This document shows positions 30,507 through 39,678 of a stretch of 64,000 nt of DNA, piece after piece. How positions within the stretch are numbered: the first letter of the stretch is position 1; each line of letters begins with the position of its first letter. The stretch is from NCBI GenBank assembly GCA_018694835.1, contig JABHOG010000033.1:1-64000 (forward strand), written 5' to 3'. The notes below the pieces were generated by a model that was not told the origin of the DNA, ran no database searches, and saw nothing but the letters and a program-made list of their open reading frames with translations. The DNA is from Planctomycetota bacterium. GTDB taxonomy: Bacteria > Planctomycetota > UBA8108 > UBA1146. Both the position numbers and the translations under genes were made by a program.

Positions 30507-33500
30507 ATGCGTCCGGTCCGATTTGTTACCGCGGCCAGTCTCTTTGATGGCCACGATGCTTCCATCAACATCATGCGACGGGTCCTCCAGGACCAGGGCG
30601 CAGAGGTCATCCATCTGGGGCACAACCGCAGTGCCGAGGAGATCGTCGATACTGCCATTCAGGAAGATGCGGATGCCATCGCAGTGTCTTCCTATCAGGG
30701 TGGTCATAACGAGTTCTTTCGGTTCATGAGAGATCTTCTGGTCGAGAAGGGATGCCCCTGGATTCGAATCTTTGGAGGTGGCGGAGGCGTCATCGTTTCC
30801 GAAGAGATCGCGGCATTGCACGAGTATGGGATCGAGCGGATCTATTCCCCGGAGGATGGTCGAGACATGGGCCTCGAGGGGATGATTCTTGACATGCTCA
30901 AGCGTGTCGGCTCCATCGAAGAAGCCGCGGACCGTGGATCAGCACTTCCACAACGAATCACCAGGGTCGAACTGGGAGAAGAGATCGAGACCAAGCCACA
31001 GGTAGTTCCGGTGGTGGGGTTAACTGGAACCGGTGGCGCAGGGAAATCATCTTTGACGGATGAGATCTTGAGAAGATTGCTGCAAGATTTCCCGGATCGA
31101 AGATTTGCAGCGATCACCGTCGATCCGACCAAGAGGAGAACTGGCGGAGCATTACTGGGAGATCGGATTCGGATCAACAGCGCCGACAATCCCAGGGCAT
31201 ATATTCGATCACTGGCGACCCGATCGAGCGGAGTAGAGGTTCCCGAAGCGATCCGAGGAGCGGTGGATCAACTCCGTTCAGAAGGCTTTGATCTGGTGTT
31301 GCTGGAGACTTCCGGAATCGGCCAGGGGGACAGCCGGGTCACCGATATCTCCGATCTGTCCGTCTATGTGATGACCCCTGAGTACGGAGCCGCAACTCAA
31401 CTCGAAAAAATCGACATGATCGACTTTGCCGACATCGTCGTGCTCAACAAGTTCGATCGTCCTGGTGCTCGTGATGCCATTCGAGATGTTCGCAAACAAT
31501 ACCGGAGAAGCCGCGGGATTTTTGATCCAGGCATTCGTGACGAGGATCTACCGGTATTCGGAACCACCGCCAGTCACTTCAATGATGAAGGGGTGGAAAA
31601 GTTCTACACTCATCTTCTCTCCAGCCTCACCTCGCCAGATTCGGACCGATGGAAGATCTCTCATGATCGCATCTCGGTAGACGGTGCCAGCAGGCCATCG
31701 CCGATCCCACAGGAACGAGTGGGATACTTGCTTGAAATCGCCAATTCGATTCGCGACTACCATCAATGCGTCGAAAGCTCAGCACAGTTATCTGACGATG
31801 CCGAATCTCTGGGAAGAAGTTCGGAATTGATCGAGGCGGAAAACCCGGAGGCGAGCGCTCGATTGAGCGAGATGGCGATGACTTTACAGGGATCCATGGA
31901 TCCTCGAGTCCTCCAACTGATCGAACAGTGGCCAGCGCTGGCGGAGTCCTACCGGCAAGAGGAACTGGTTTTCCAGGTGAGAGATCGGGAAATCCGGGAG
32001 CCACTTCAGTTCGAGTCTCTCTCGGGGAGTCACATCTCGAGGGTCTCCCTTCCCACCTTCAAGGGGCATGGAGATCTGACCCGCTGGTTGATGAAAGAGA
32101 ATCTGCCTGGGCACTTCCCCTTCACTGCAGGTGTCTTCCCATTTCGTCGAAGAGATGAGCACCCCAAGAGGATGTTCGCGGGTGAGGGCCCCCCCGAGAA
32201 GACCAACCAGAGGTTTCACTATCTGTGCGAAGGAGAAGACGTTCATCGGCTCTCCACTGCTTTCGATTCAGTCACGCTGTACGGCGAGGATCCAGATCTA
32301 CGTCCCGACATCTACGGAAAGGTCGGCGAAAGCGGCGTCAGCATTTGCAATCTGGAGGACATGAAGAAGTTGTACGCAGGTTTCGACCTGTGTGCTGCGA
32401 GTACCTCGGTCTCGATGACCATCAATGGCCCAGCGCCGATGATCCTGGCTATGTTCTTCAATGCGGCCTTTGACCAGCAGGTCGAACTCCATCGTCAGAA
32501 AACGGCATCTGATCCGTCTCCCGCTCAGCTGGAGGAGATCAGATCCCATGTTCTTCGCAGCGTCCGGGGAACGGTGCAGGCAGACATCCTCAAGGAGGAC
32601 CAGGCGCAGAACACGTGCATCTTCAGCACCGATTTTGCGCTGCGGATGATGGGAGATATCCAGCAGTTCTTCATCGATGAGCAGGTCAGGAACTACTACT
32701 CGGTATCGATCAGCGGATATCACATCGCCGAAGCGGGTGCTAATCCCATCACGCAATTGGCTTTCACCCTGGCAAACGGTTTCACCTACGTTGAGAACTA
32801 CCTCTCACGAGGGATGTCGGTCGATGACTTCGCCCGCAATCTCTCCTTCTTCTTTTCCAACGGCCTCGACGCGGAGTATTCGGTACTGGGGAGAGTCGCC
32901 CGGAGGATCTGGGCCATCGCCATGCGTGATGTGTACGGCGCAAATGAGCGCAGTCAGAAGTTGAAGTACCACATCCAGACTTCAGGTCGATCGCTCCATG
33001 CGATGGAGATTGACTTCAACGATATTCGAACAACGCTTCAAGCATTGATGGCCTACTACGACCAGTGTAATTCTCTTCATACCAATGCCTTTGATGAGGC
33101 GATTACCACTCCGACTCAGGATTCAGTTCGTAGGGCGATGGCCATCCAGTTGATCGTTGCCGAGGAACTAGGGCTGGCCCGAAACGATAATCCGATTCAG
33201 GGCGCATTCATCACCGACGAACTGACCGAACTGGTAGAAGATGCTGTGCTGGAAGAATTCCGACGCTTGCATGAACGTGGTGGCGTGTTGGGAGCGATGG
33301 AAAGACAGTATCAGCGCTCGAAGATTCAGGAGGAATCACTCCTCTACGAGCACAGAAAGCACACTGGCGAACTTCCCATCGTCGGCATCAACACCTTCTT
33401 GCGTCCCGGTGGAAGCCCGCAACCGAGCCATATCGAACTGCGTCGTGCGACTGCGGATGAGAAGAAGCAACGGATGGTGGATCTGGGACAGTTCCATGAT

Positions 33501-33665
33501 GACCATCGAAGTGAAGTGGAGAGTGCACTTCAGAGATTGCAGCAGGTGGCCTTTTCTGGTGAAAACATCTTCCGTGAGTTGATTGAAACGGTGCGAGTCG
33601 CAAGTCTCGGACAGATCACACATGCGCTCTACCAGGTCGGTGGAAGATACCGCCGCAACATGTGA
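30507..33665 (+). CDS. icmF: Fused isobutyryl-CoA mutase IcmF
   Basis: ATG 30507, preceded by ccaggag, gives 1052 residues; an upstream in-frame start at 30408 lacks a good site. Domain order is that of IcmF. First comes a B12-binding domain with DGHDASINI (His16 as cobalt ligand). A G-protein chaperone domain follows (GLTGTGGAGKSS, TVDPTKRRTGGALLGDRIR, LNKFDRPGARD). The mutase barrel comes last (FPFTAGVFPFRRRDEHPKRMFAGEG, SMTINGPAPMILA, SISGYHIAEAGANPITQLAFTLANG). IcmF interconverts isobutyryl-CoA and butyryl-CoA with adenosylcobalamin and repairs itself through the built-in GTPase. Related enzymes act on isovaleryl- or pivalyl-CoA, so exact substrate is open. Its stop abuts that of the minus-strand neighbour in a TGATCA palindrome. 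Confidence 0.95.
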   Translation: MRPVRFVTAASLFDGHDASINIMRRVLQDQGAEVIHLGHNRSAEEIVDTAIQEDADAIAVSSYQGGHNEFFRFMRDLLVEKGCPWIRIFGGGGGVIVSEEIAALHEYGIERIYSPEDGRDMGLEGMILDMLKRVGSIEEAADRGSALPQRITRVELGEEIETKPQVVPVVGLTGTGGAGKSSLTDEILRRLLQDFPDRRFAAITVDPTKRRTGGALLGDRIRINSADNPRAYIRSLATRSSGVEVPEAIRGAVDQLRSEGFDLVLLETSGIGQGDSRVTDISDLSVYVMTPEYGAATQLEKIDMIDFADIVVLNKFDRPGARDAIRDVRKQYRRSRGIFDPGIRDEDLPVFGTTASHFNDEGVEKFYTHLLSSLTSPDSDRWKISHDRISVDGASRPSPIPQERVGYLLEIANSIRDYHQCVESSAQLSDDAESLGRSSELIEAENPEASARLSEMAMTLQGSMDPRVLQLIEQWPALAESYRQEELVFQVRDREIREPLQFESLSGSHISRVSLPTFKGHGDLTRWLMKENLPGHFPFTAGVFPFRRRDEHPKRMFAGEGPPEKTNQRFHYLCEGEDVHRLSTAFDSVTLYGEDPDLRPDIYGKVGESGVSICNLEDMKKLYAGFDLCAASTSVSMTINGPAPMILAMFFNAAFDQQVELHRQKTASDPSPAQLEEIRSHVLRSVRGTVQADILKEDQAQNTCIFSTDFALRMMGDIQQFFIDEQVRNYYSVSISGYHIAEAGANPITQLAFTLANGFTYVENYLSRGMSVDDFARNLSFFFSNGLDAEYSVLGRVARRIWAIAMRDVYGANERSQKLKYHIQTSGRSLHAMEIDFNDIRTTLQALMAYYDQCNSLHTNAFDEAITTPTQDSVRRAMAIQLIVAEELGLARNDNPIQGAFITDELTELVEDAVLEEFRRLHERGGVLGAMERQYQRSKIQEESLLYEHRKHTGELPIVGINTFLRPGGSPQPSHIELRRATADEKKQRMVDLGQFHDDHRSEVESALQRLQQVAFSGENIFRELIETVRVASLGQITHALYQVGGRYRRNM

Positions 33666-34022
33666 TCAGGTAGATTTCCTTCTCACTGACCAGCCGAGAA
33701 TCGCCACTGCAATGAGCGAAAGCCAGCCGTGTCCCTCGATCCACACCATCGAGTTTTGCGATGAGGTCCATCCGAGCATGGGGATCAGTACCAGTCCCAT
33801 GGCGATCGCCATCAGCCACCAGGAAAGTTGCCCTAGAATCGTCGTATCGACGGTTGGCCACCAGCATCGAATCACTAGCAGTGCAGCCAGGGGGCTTGCG
33901 ACCAGTAGATGCAACTGGAGCCAGTACCCTCTTAACTCCTCCCCGACCGGCACGCCGGCAATCGAGGAGATGGTGCAGAGAAATGCCAGAAGCACCGTCC
34001 AGCGGGAAAGTTTCTGGATCAC
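33666..34022 (-). CDS. Small membrane protein, possible heme-b anchor of the cytochrome unit
   Basis: GTG 34022 overlaps the stop of the upstream cytochrome gene (GTGA), giving 118 residues. It is almost wholly hydrophobic, with about four membrane helices (LSRWTVLLAFLCTISSIAG; LQLHLLVASPLAALLVIRCW; LSWWLMAIAMGLVLIPML; GWLSLIAVAILGWSV) and a short basic tail. Histidines in YWLQLHLL and IEGHGWLSL lie at membrane-helix positions where b-type heme ligands would fit, as in cytochrome b561/DUF4405-like proteins. The heme role is inference. Co-translation with a seven-heme cytochrome supports a membrane electron-transfer complex. Confidence 0.7.
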   Translation of the reverse strand: MIQKLSRWTVLLAFLCTISSIAGVPVGEELRGYWLQLHLLVASPLAALLVIRCWWPTVDTTILGQLSWWLMAIAMGLVLIPMLGWTSSQNSMVWIEGHGWLSLIAVAILGWSVRRKST

Positions 34023-35719
34023 CGGGATTCCTCCTGAATCATCTTCCACAGCCCGAGCAATCCGCCGGAGATCGCCAGCAAGGCACAGATACTGAAGTAG
34101 ATCTTCCCCGCATCCCTTCCGAGGAAGAGCCATGACCAGATCTTCCAGCGAGAGGAATCGATGATTCCACTCTCCATCGGAGAGGAGGGGCCTTCGATTC
34201 CGCCAGGGCCAGGCAGGGGAAGCAACGACGATGGGCCGACTTTATCCTTCAACCAGCTGCTGGTGGAGGAGTGGCAATCGTTGCAGCCCCCGGCTCCCAG
34301 TGCGGCTCGTGCAGGTCGCACCGGATGGGAGAGGGCCCAGGACACTGCTTCAGCAGCGGGGGAAGCCGATGATTGCAGTTCATCTGCGTCACTGACCTTC
34401 CACAGACGGCCGCCGGTGATGAGGATCGCCTCCCTGCCATCCTCCAGCGGTTCCTGTAGTTTCTTCAAGGCTTTCACCAGAACCGACGAGGCATTCTCTC
34501 CCTCGATTTGGCCGGACAGTTCCTCGACCAGGTCCGATCGTACCCTCAGAGCACGGCGGAGAAGCGGTCGAAGTTGTGCTGGGGTCAACAGTGTGATGGT
34601 GCCGTTGGCCTCCAGAACTCCCCAGCCGTCGGGCCAGGTGAGACGGACCGGACTGATCCTCTGCTGGTCATCTCGCTGCAGGAATGCGCCGATGATGCGA
34701 GGTGGGATTCCGGGCAGCCGATCTTGACTCGCTTCTCCGAGTCGGTGGGCACGGGAAGTCCACTGGGCAACATGGGATCGCCCCGGACCTGGCCCTGCGT
34801 GACAGGCGGTACAACTGATCTCTTCGAGGTGGAAGGGGGGGAGTCCCCGGTGTTCCGCCAGCGGAGCGCCGAATAAACCTCCATCCTCGTCGAGGTGGCA
34901 TCCGCGACAGCTGAGGGTGGTCACATCGGTCCCCGAGGGATGAACTTCACCCTCGTAGCCTCGGACCATGTGGTGATCGATTCCCGATCGGTGGCAATCG
35001 ACACAAGAGAGTCCGGCGGCGAGGTGGACATCATCTTGGTGAAGCCAGCGACGATCGTTCTGTTCATCCAGATTTCGAACGGTGTGACAGCGAAGGCATG
35101 CCTGGCTGCCCGCATCCCCGAGTAAGTTCAACTCCACCTGAGCAGTGGAATCGAAGCGACGGGGATCGAGTTGACCGGAAGTGTCGACCAGCCCTGCAGC
35201 GACAAAAGGTGCCAGAGCTGTATTTCCAGAGTCGATCTGCTCGATGCGTTTGGCGAAGTCGTAGCCACTGGCGAGGTGACAGACAAGGCAATCGGATTCG
35301 TCTCCGGCTCCCGTTTCATGGCGGCCAAATTCCTGACCCCATTTTTTCTGGTCGAGATCCATCGATGGGGGAGAGAGTAATCCAGGCCACTTCCTTCGGT
35401 GAAGTGGCATGCGAGTGGCACTGCGAGGATCCACCAGTATCCATGGCTCACCGGCACGACCATCGGGTCCTTGTCCCGCATGAAGCCCACCGCTGGCAGA
35501 TTCGACATCATGACAGGGGGCACAACTCTTGCCGAGATGAGGAATACTACCGTTGTTGGCACTGGGATCGATGACTCCACCGCGGGAGTCTCTCAAGGGG
35601 ATCCGGTGCAGGTAAGGATCATCGGAGTCGGTGCGCTTCCAGACCGAGTCCTGTGCGGTGCCGATCGATCCGATCAGCAAGGTGGTCAGCAGGAATAGAA
35701 TCGCTGGAAGATTATTCAT
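34019..35719 (-). CDS. Seven-heme c-type cytochrome with C-terminal membrane anchor
   Basis: The 566-residue product has a signal peptide (PAILFLLTTLLIGSIGTAQ). Seven CxxCH heme sites are present: CAPCH (66-70), CLVCH, CLRCH, CVDCH, CRGCH, CTACH and, after a heme-free stretch of about 160 residues, CNDCH. A single C-terminal span (IYFSICALLAISGGLLGLW) then leads to MIQEESR. The first six hemes form a compact multiheme module. The last heme sits close to the membrane, suitable for passing electrons to or from the quinone pool through the overlapping small membrane protein. No substrate-specific motif was recognised. The start overlaps the FGE-like gene by 8 bases, so three genes form one operon. 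Confidence 0.9.
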   Translation of the reverse strand: MNNLPAILFLLTTLLIGSIGTAQDSVWKRTDSDDPYLHRIPLRDSRGGVIDPSANNGSIPHLGKSCAPCHDVESASGGLHAGQGPDGRAGEPWILVDPRSATRMPLHRRKWPGLLSPPSMDLDQKKWGQEFGRHETGAGDESDCLVCHLASGYDFAKRIEQIDSGNTALAPFVAAGLVDTSGQLDPRRFDSTAQVELNLLGDAGSQACLRCHTVRNLDEQNDRRWLHQDDVHLAAGLSCVDCHRSGIDHHMVRGYEGEVHPSGTDVTTLSCRGCHLDEDGGLFGAPLAEHRGLPPFHLEEISCTACHAGPGPGRSHVAQWTSRAHRLGEASQDRLPGIPPRIIGAFLQRDDQQRISPVRLTWPDGWGVLEANGTITLLTPAQLRPLLRRALRVRSDLVEELSGQIEGENASSVLVKALKKLQEPLEDGREAILITGGRLWKVSDADELQSSASPAAEAVSWALSHPVRPARAALGAGGCNDCHSSTSSWLKDKVGPSSLLPLPGPGGIEGPSSPMESGIIDSSRWKIWSWLFLGRDAGKIYFSICALLAISGGLLGLWKMIQEESR

Positions 35720-36899
35720 CGGTGCTGGATGTGGCTTTCTCGACCGGGGTTCTCAACTCCTTGTAACCCTCTTGGATCTGCCGCTGGATCGATTCTACCT
35801 GCGAATCCCACCATCGATCCCACTGCTCGGGAGGGGGCGGGTTTGTCGGGCGAACCAATCGAAAACCGACATGAAACGCATCGGTACACCACCAGATGCT
35901 CTTCGGTAACTGGGGGTCTCGTTTTTGCCACTTGCGGGTCGAGGCGGAGCGAGCAGCGCTCCGACAACGCTCCGGATCATCCTGCCAGGATCCTCCTCGA
36001 ACCACTGCCGGCCAGATTTTATCTGGCCAGCGCACCGCAGCGGTAGCGGAGACCACCTTGTCGTCGTGTGCTGCATAGCCTTCGGCGAGGTAACTATCGA
36101 GGGTCCACTCGGCGACATTTCCGTAGAGATCGTGGACTCCCCAGCGATTTGCCTTCAGGGTTCCCACCTTGCGATAGCCAGAACCGAGACCTGGGTATCC
36201 AGAATCGGGATCGTCATACTCGCTGTTGTCGAAGAACCAGGCGTATTCCGCCAGTCGGGTCGAATCTTCACCGAAAGAAAATGCCGTTTGTTGGCCGCAT
36301 CGAGCGGCGTATTCCCATTCGGCTTCGGTGGGCAGACGCAGAAACTGGCCCGTCTTCTTCGACAGCCACTTGGAGAATTGCATCGCTGCGAACTGGGTCA
36401 CATCGGCGACCGGATAGCCTCCAGAAGTTCCTAGTCCTTCGAGGATGGGTCGGGAATCCTGTTCCCACAGAGGAGTGGGAATGCTCACCGCATCGGCCCA
36501 CTCCGGTTGATCCGCCTGGTCACCCGAAATCCTGGTGTCCTGAAGGATGGCGTACTCCTGGCGGAACAGATCGTAGATATCCCAGGTCAACTCGTGCTTC
36601 ATGATGGAGAAGGGGCTCACCTTGACGGTCCAGGTCGGCCCTTCGTCGGCAGACCTGCCCTTCTCGGTGGCGGGTGAACCGATGGTGATGGTCTCTGGAT
36701 AGCCTTCACTGCCGACCGGTATCGAGACCCAGTAGATCGGATGCTTCGATCCCGGAATCTCCTGGCTCTGGACCTCCGGTTCATCCGCGTTCGCAGTCAT
36801 TCCGGCGAACAGTAGGATGACGCCGAGCCCGATGGCTGTCGGTGGTCTTTGCGTCAGAGGTTTGTGCGTCAGAGATCTGTGCGTCAGAGGTCTCTTCAA
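35712..36899 (-). CDS. Secreted FGE-sulfatase (SUMF1) domain protein, likely non-catalytic
   Basis: The 395-residue product, from TTG 36899, has a long repeat-bearing n-region and a signal segment (AIGLGVILLFAGMTANA). The start is uncertain. The FGE fold is clear: FSIMKHELTWDIYDLF, YPVADVTQFAAMQFSKWLSKKTGQFLRLPTEAEWEYAARCG, YGNVAEWTLD, VVRGGSWQDDPERCRSAARS and HVGFRLVRP. True formylglycine-generating enzymes carry two copper-binding cysteines after RGGS; here the first is replaced by Asp and only one Cys remains. A binding or maturation role for the adjoining cytochrome is more likely than sulfatase activation. No sulfatase gene is near. Confidence 0.82.
   Translation of the reverse strand: MKRPLTHRSLTHKPLTQRPPTAIGLGVILLFAGMTANADEPEVQSQEIPGSKHPIYWVSIPVGSEGYPETITIGSPATEKGRSADEGPTWTVKVSPFSIMKHELTWDIYDLFRQEYAILQDTRISGDQADQPEWADAVSIPTPLWEQDSRPILEGLGTSGGYPVADVTQFAAMQFSKWLSKKTGQFLRLPTEAEWEYAARCGQQTAFSFGEDSTRLAEYAWFFDNSEYDDPDSGYPGLGSGYRKVGTLKANRWGVHDLYGNVAEWTLDSYLAEGYAAHDDKVVSATAAVRWPDKIWPAVVRGGSWQDDPERCRSAARSASTRKWQKRDPQLPKSIWWCTDAFHVGFRLVRPTNPPPPEQWDRWWDSQVESIQRQIQEGYKELRTPVEKATSSTDE
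36848..36890. repeat. 15-bp tandem repeat, about 3 units, at the FGE-like gene start
   Basis: Three near-identical copies of tttgtgcgtcagagg (the first lacks two bases) lie in 36848-36860, 36861-36875 and 36876-36890. On the minus strand they encode the PLTHRSLTHKPLTQR stretch at the FGE-like N-terminus. Confidence 0.85.
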
Positions 36900-36988
36900 G
36901 GGTGTCCTTCCAGGCTCTGCCTTGCTGGGTTCCAGCAGTTTTCGGCAGGGTGGTGCCCCCGGTAGCCGCGGGCGGGTACAAGGCAGTC

Positions 36989-38116
36989 ATGATGTCGTAC
37001 TTCCTCCCTCCAGTCCAGATGTCCCACCTTGCTCCCCAGGTCATCTCGGCTCCCCAGGTCATCTCTGCACCTCAGGCTATCTCGGTGGATTCTCTGAGGA
37101 AACGGGCTCGGTGGGCCCCGTTGCTACTGTTCGCACTTCTCCTGCTGATGTGTGGCTGTCAATCGCCACTTCACAGGCTTCATCTCGATCATTCCTCGAT
37201 GGGGACTCGATTTCAGATCACCGTATTCCACTCCGATCGAGATCATGCGCAGGCGTGGGTCCGTACCGCGTGGGACCGAATCGATCAGATCGACCAGGTC
37301 TGTTCTGACTGGAAGGAATCGAGTGAGTTGCGTCAACTGTGCCGCTCTGCGCCGCATCCGAAACCCGTGGTGGTGAGCGCTGACCTTCTTCAGGTGATGA
37401 ATAAGGCACTGGAAATTGCGCGGGCCAGCGAAGGAGCGTTTGATCCGACAGTCGGTGGATTGGTACGGTTGTGGCGACGATGTCATCGTGCCGGTCGACT
37501 GCCTCGAGATCACGAGGTGGAAAAAGCTCGCAAGGGAATGGGAATCGATGGAATCATCATCGATGAGGCCGCCAGTACCATTCAACTCTTGCGAGAAGGT
37601 GTATCCATCGACCTGGGTGGGATTGCCAAGGGTCACGCCGTGCAGGAAGTCTTTCAATTACTGGAGCGGCAGGGAATCCGCCATCTGATCATCGATGGAG
37701 GGGGCGACCTGGTGCTGGGGGATCCTCCTCCAGGACGTCGAGAATGGCGCATAGCCATCGGGGCATCGAGCCAGCAGGTCTCGTCAAACGGCACTCCCCT
37801 GAAACTACTGATCCCCGGGCGGGCAGCGGTGGCGACCAGCGGAGATGCCACTCGATTCACCGAGATCGGAGGGCGCAGATACAGTCATATTCTCGATCCG
37901 AGCAGCGGATTGGGAATCGAAGGACCCCATCAGGTCACCGTCATTTCGACCGACGGTGCCATCGCAGACGCCCTCGCCACCGCAATCTCGGTACTGGAAC
38001 CGCAGGCTGCGTCCGATCTTCTACAACGATTTCCCGGAAGTGCTGCACTGCTGGTCGATCCCCGCGATGGATCACATCAGGTGCTCGGGGAGATGTCTCT
38101 GGCCACTGAACAGTGA
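36989..38116 (+). CDS. apbE: ApbE-family flavin transferase, lipoprotein
   Basis: Starts at ATG 36989, 36992 or 37019 are all possible; none has a strong ribosome site. A membrane segment (WAPLLLFALLLLMCGCQSP) contains a lipobox. The enzyme follows: HSSMGTRFQITVFH, EGAFDPTVGGLVRLW, VSIDLGGIAKGHAVQEV, IIDGGGDLVLG, AVATSGDATRF, YSHILDPSSGLG and the metal-site STDGAIADALATAISVL. ApbE attaches FMN from FAD to Thr of RnfG, NqrC and similar flavoproteins. None of these targets is in the window. It is divergent from the cytochrome operon, so flavinylation of a partner redox protein is possible but unproven. Confidence 0.9.
   Translation: MMSYFLPPVQMSHLAPQVISAPQVISAPQAISVDSLRKRARWAPLLLFALLLLMCGCQSPLHRLHLDHSSMGTRFQITVFHSDRDHAQAWVRTAWDRIDQIDQVCSDWKESSELRQLCRSAPHPKPVVVSADLLQVMNKALEIARASEGAFDPTVGGLVRLWRRCHRAGRLPRDHEVEKARKGMGIDGIIIDEAASTIQLLREGVSIDLGGIAKGHAVQEVFQLLERQGIRHLIIDGGGDLVLGDPPPGRREWRIAIGASSQQVSSNGTPLKLLIPGRAAVATSGDATRFTEIGGRRYSHILDPSSGLGIEGPHQVTVISTDGAIADALATAISVLEPQAASDLLQRFPGSAALLVDPRDGSHQVLGEMSLATEQ
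37031..37084. repeat. 18-bp coding tandem repeat (APQVIS), 3 units
   Basis: Units 37031-37048, 37049-37066 and 37067-37084 share the pattern gctccccaggtcatctcg and encode Ala-Pro-Gln-Val/Ala-Ile-Ser three times, just before the lipoprotein signal of ApbE. This region may lie within the N-terminus or in the leader, depending on the start used. Confidence 0.92.
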
Positions 38117-38206
38117 TGGATCGGTTCTGGAGAAGGGCGCTTCTGCTCTGTATTATAAAAGCGTCCGCCGGGCTCGGTCGGCCAATGAACATGAAATGAG
38201 GATTCG

Positions 38207-39523
38207 ATGGATCAGCAGCATGAAGATCAAACCAGTTCAACATCCAGCGGGATCGATCGGCGTGTATTTCTCAGCGCATCTGGCGGCGCACTGGCGGCTG
38301 CGGCATTGAGTTCGACTGCTCTCCAGGCGTTGCCCTCGATGATGCACAACTCAGTCGATGAGACGATTCGTGTCGGACTGGTCGGTTGTGGGGGACGCGG
38401 TACCGGAGCGGTGATCAATGCGCTCAACGTCGAACCGAGGGCGAAACTGGTTGCGATGGGAGACATTTTCAAGGATCGCCTCGATAGTTCACTGAAGAAC
38501 TTGCTCGACGAAGAGCATGCCGATCGGATCGATGTTTCGGAAGAGATGCAATTCTCTGGCTGGGACAGTTTCGAAAAGGTGATCGAAAACTGTGATCTGG
38601 TCATCCTGGCGACCACTCCACACTTTCGACCGGAGCAGATCGAGAAGGCAGTGGCTGCAGGGAAGCACATCTTTGCCGAGAAACCGGTGGCCACCGATGC
38701 TCCGGGAGTGGCGAGGGTCAGGGCAGCGGCACGGATCGCCGACCAGAAGGGACTCACCCTGGTCAGTGGCCTCTGCTATCGCTACCAGGATGCGAAGCAA
38801 CAGACTATCGATCGCGTCCACGACGGATCGATCGGAGACATCATCACCCTTCAATGTACCTACAACACTGGCGGTCTATGGCACAGGGGTCGCAAGGATG
38901 AGTGGAGCGAGATGGAGTACCAGGTGCGAAACTGGTACTACTTCAACTGGCTCAGCGGAGATCACATCACCGAGCAAAGTATCCATAGCATCGACAAGAT
39001 GATGTGGGCAATGAAGGATGCTCCGCCGGCGAAGTGTAGTGCCAGTGGAGGCCGAACTTGCCGGACCGAAGAGAAGTGGGGAGACATCTACGACCACTTC
39101 AATTGTGTGTTCGAATGGGAGAATGGCACCAAGTTGTTCCACTCCTGCCGCCAGTGGAGTGGCGCAGATGGTGACGTGAGTGATTATGTTCATGGAACCC
39201 GAGGAACCGCCGCAATCCAGCGTCATCGCGTCGATGGAGAGGTCAAATGGAATTTCTCCGGATCCCCCAACGACATGTACGACGCCGAATGGGTCGAATT
39301 GTTTCGATCGGTCAAGGGTGAACGCGACCGGATCAACAATGGCGAGTACATGTGCAACAGTACACTGGCGGCGATCCTCGGAAGGACTGCAGCCTATACC
39401 GGAAAGACCATCACCTGGGATGAGATGACCAGCAGTGAACTGGATCTGAGCCCGGTGGCCTATGAATTTGGTCCAGCTCCGGTGGTAGAAATCGCCAGGC
39501 CTGGAACCACCAAGTTCAGTTAA
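38207..39523 (+). CDS. Tat-exported Gfo/Idh/MocA-family oxidoreductase
   Basis: The 438-residue product has a twin-arginine signal (DRRVFLSASGGALAAAALS, about 17-35). The Rossmann domain has VGLVGCGGRGTGA and the family signature AGKHIFAEKPVATDAPG. The C-terminal substrate domain follows (GDHITEQSIHSIDKMMWAM; EWENGTKLFHSCRQW). Such planctomycete enzymes act on sugars or polyols with tightly bound NAD(P) outside the cytoplasm, but the substrate cannot be named. A TATTATAA element at 38151 and gagga near 38197 suggest its own promoter and ribosome site. Two hairpins follow the stop. Confidence 0.9.
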   Translation: MDQQHEDQTSSTSSGIDRRVFLSASGGALAAAALSSTALQALPSMMHNSVDETIRVGLVGCGGRGTGAVINALNVEPRAKLVAMGDIFKDRLDSSLKNLLDEEHADRIDVSEEMQFSGWDSFEKVIENCDLVILATTPHFRPEQIEKAVAAGKHIFAEKPVATDAPGVARVRAAARIADQKGLTLVSGLCYRYQDAKQQTIDRVHDGSIGDIITLQCTYNTGGLWHRGRKDEWSEMEYQVRNWYYFNWLSGDHITEQSIHSIDKMMWAMKDAPPAKCSASGGRTCRTEEKWGDIYDHFNCVFEWENGTKLFHSCRQWSGADGDVSDYVHGTRGTAAIQRHRVDGEVKWNFSGSPNDMYDAEWVELFRSVKGERDRINNGEYMCNSTLAAILGRTAAYTGKTITWDEMTSSELDLSPVAYEFGPAPVVEIARPGTTKFS

Positions 39524-39543
39524 CTAATTTTCAGGCATCAGGC

Positions 39544-39563
39544 GGTGTGCCTTCGGGCGCACC
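39544..39563 (+). terminator. UUCG-tetraloop hairpin downstream of the oxidoreductase
   Basis: An 8-bp stem with one G-T pair (GGTGTGCC with GGCGCACC) closes a TTCG tetraloop, 20 bases after the stop codon. It is not followed by a T-run, so it may protect the 3' end or pair with the next hairpin in termination. Confidence 0.55.
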
Positions 39564-39573
39564 GTGACCCGCG

Positions 39574-39607
39574 TAGCCCTCGTGACCTTGGTTGCGAGGG
39601 CTATTTT
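39574..39607 (+). terminator. Rho-independent terminator
   Basis: A 9-bp perfect stem (TAGCCCTCG at 39574-39582 with CGAGGGCTA at 39595-39603) encloses a 12-base loop and is followed by TTTTC. It separates the oxidoreductase from the SGNH hydrolase gene. Confidence 0.8.
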
Positions 39608-39678
39608 CATCCGCTGTAGGGTGAAACCAATCAGCGGCATCTGGCACGACCGGAGTCGCCATCGATCAGGAGAAGTGG

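Noticed and set aside
39601-39640. TGGCAC as a sigma-54 promoter before the SGNH hydrolase
   Set aside because: No TTGC at the -12 distance follows.
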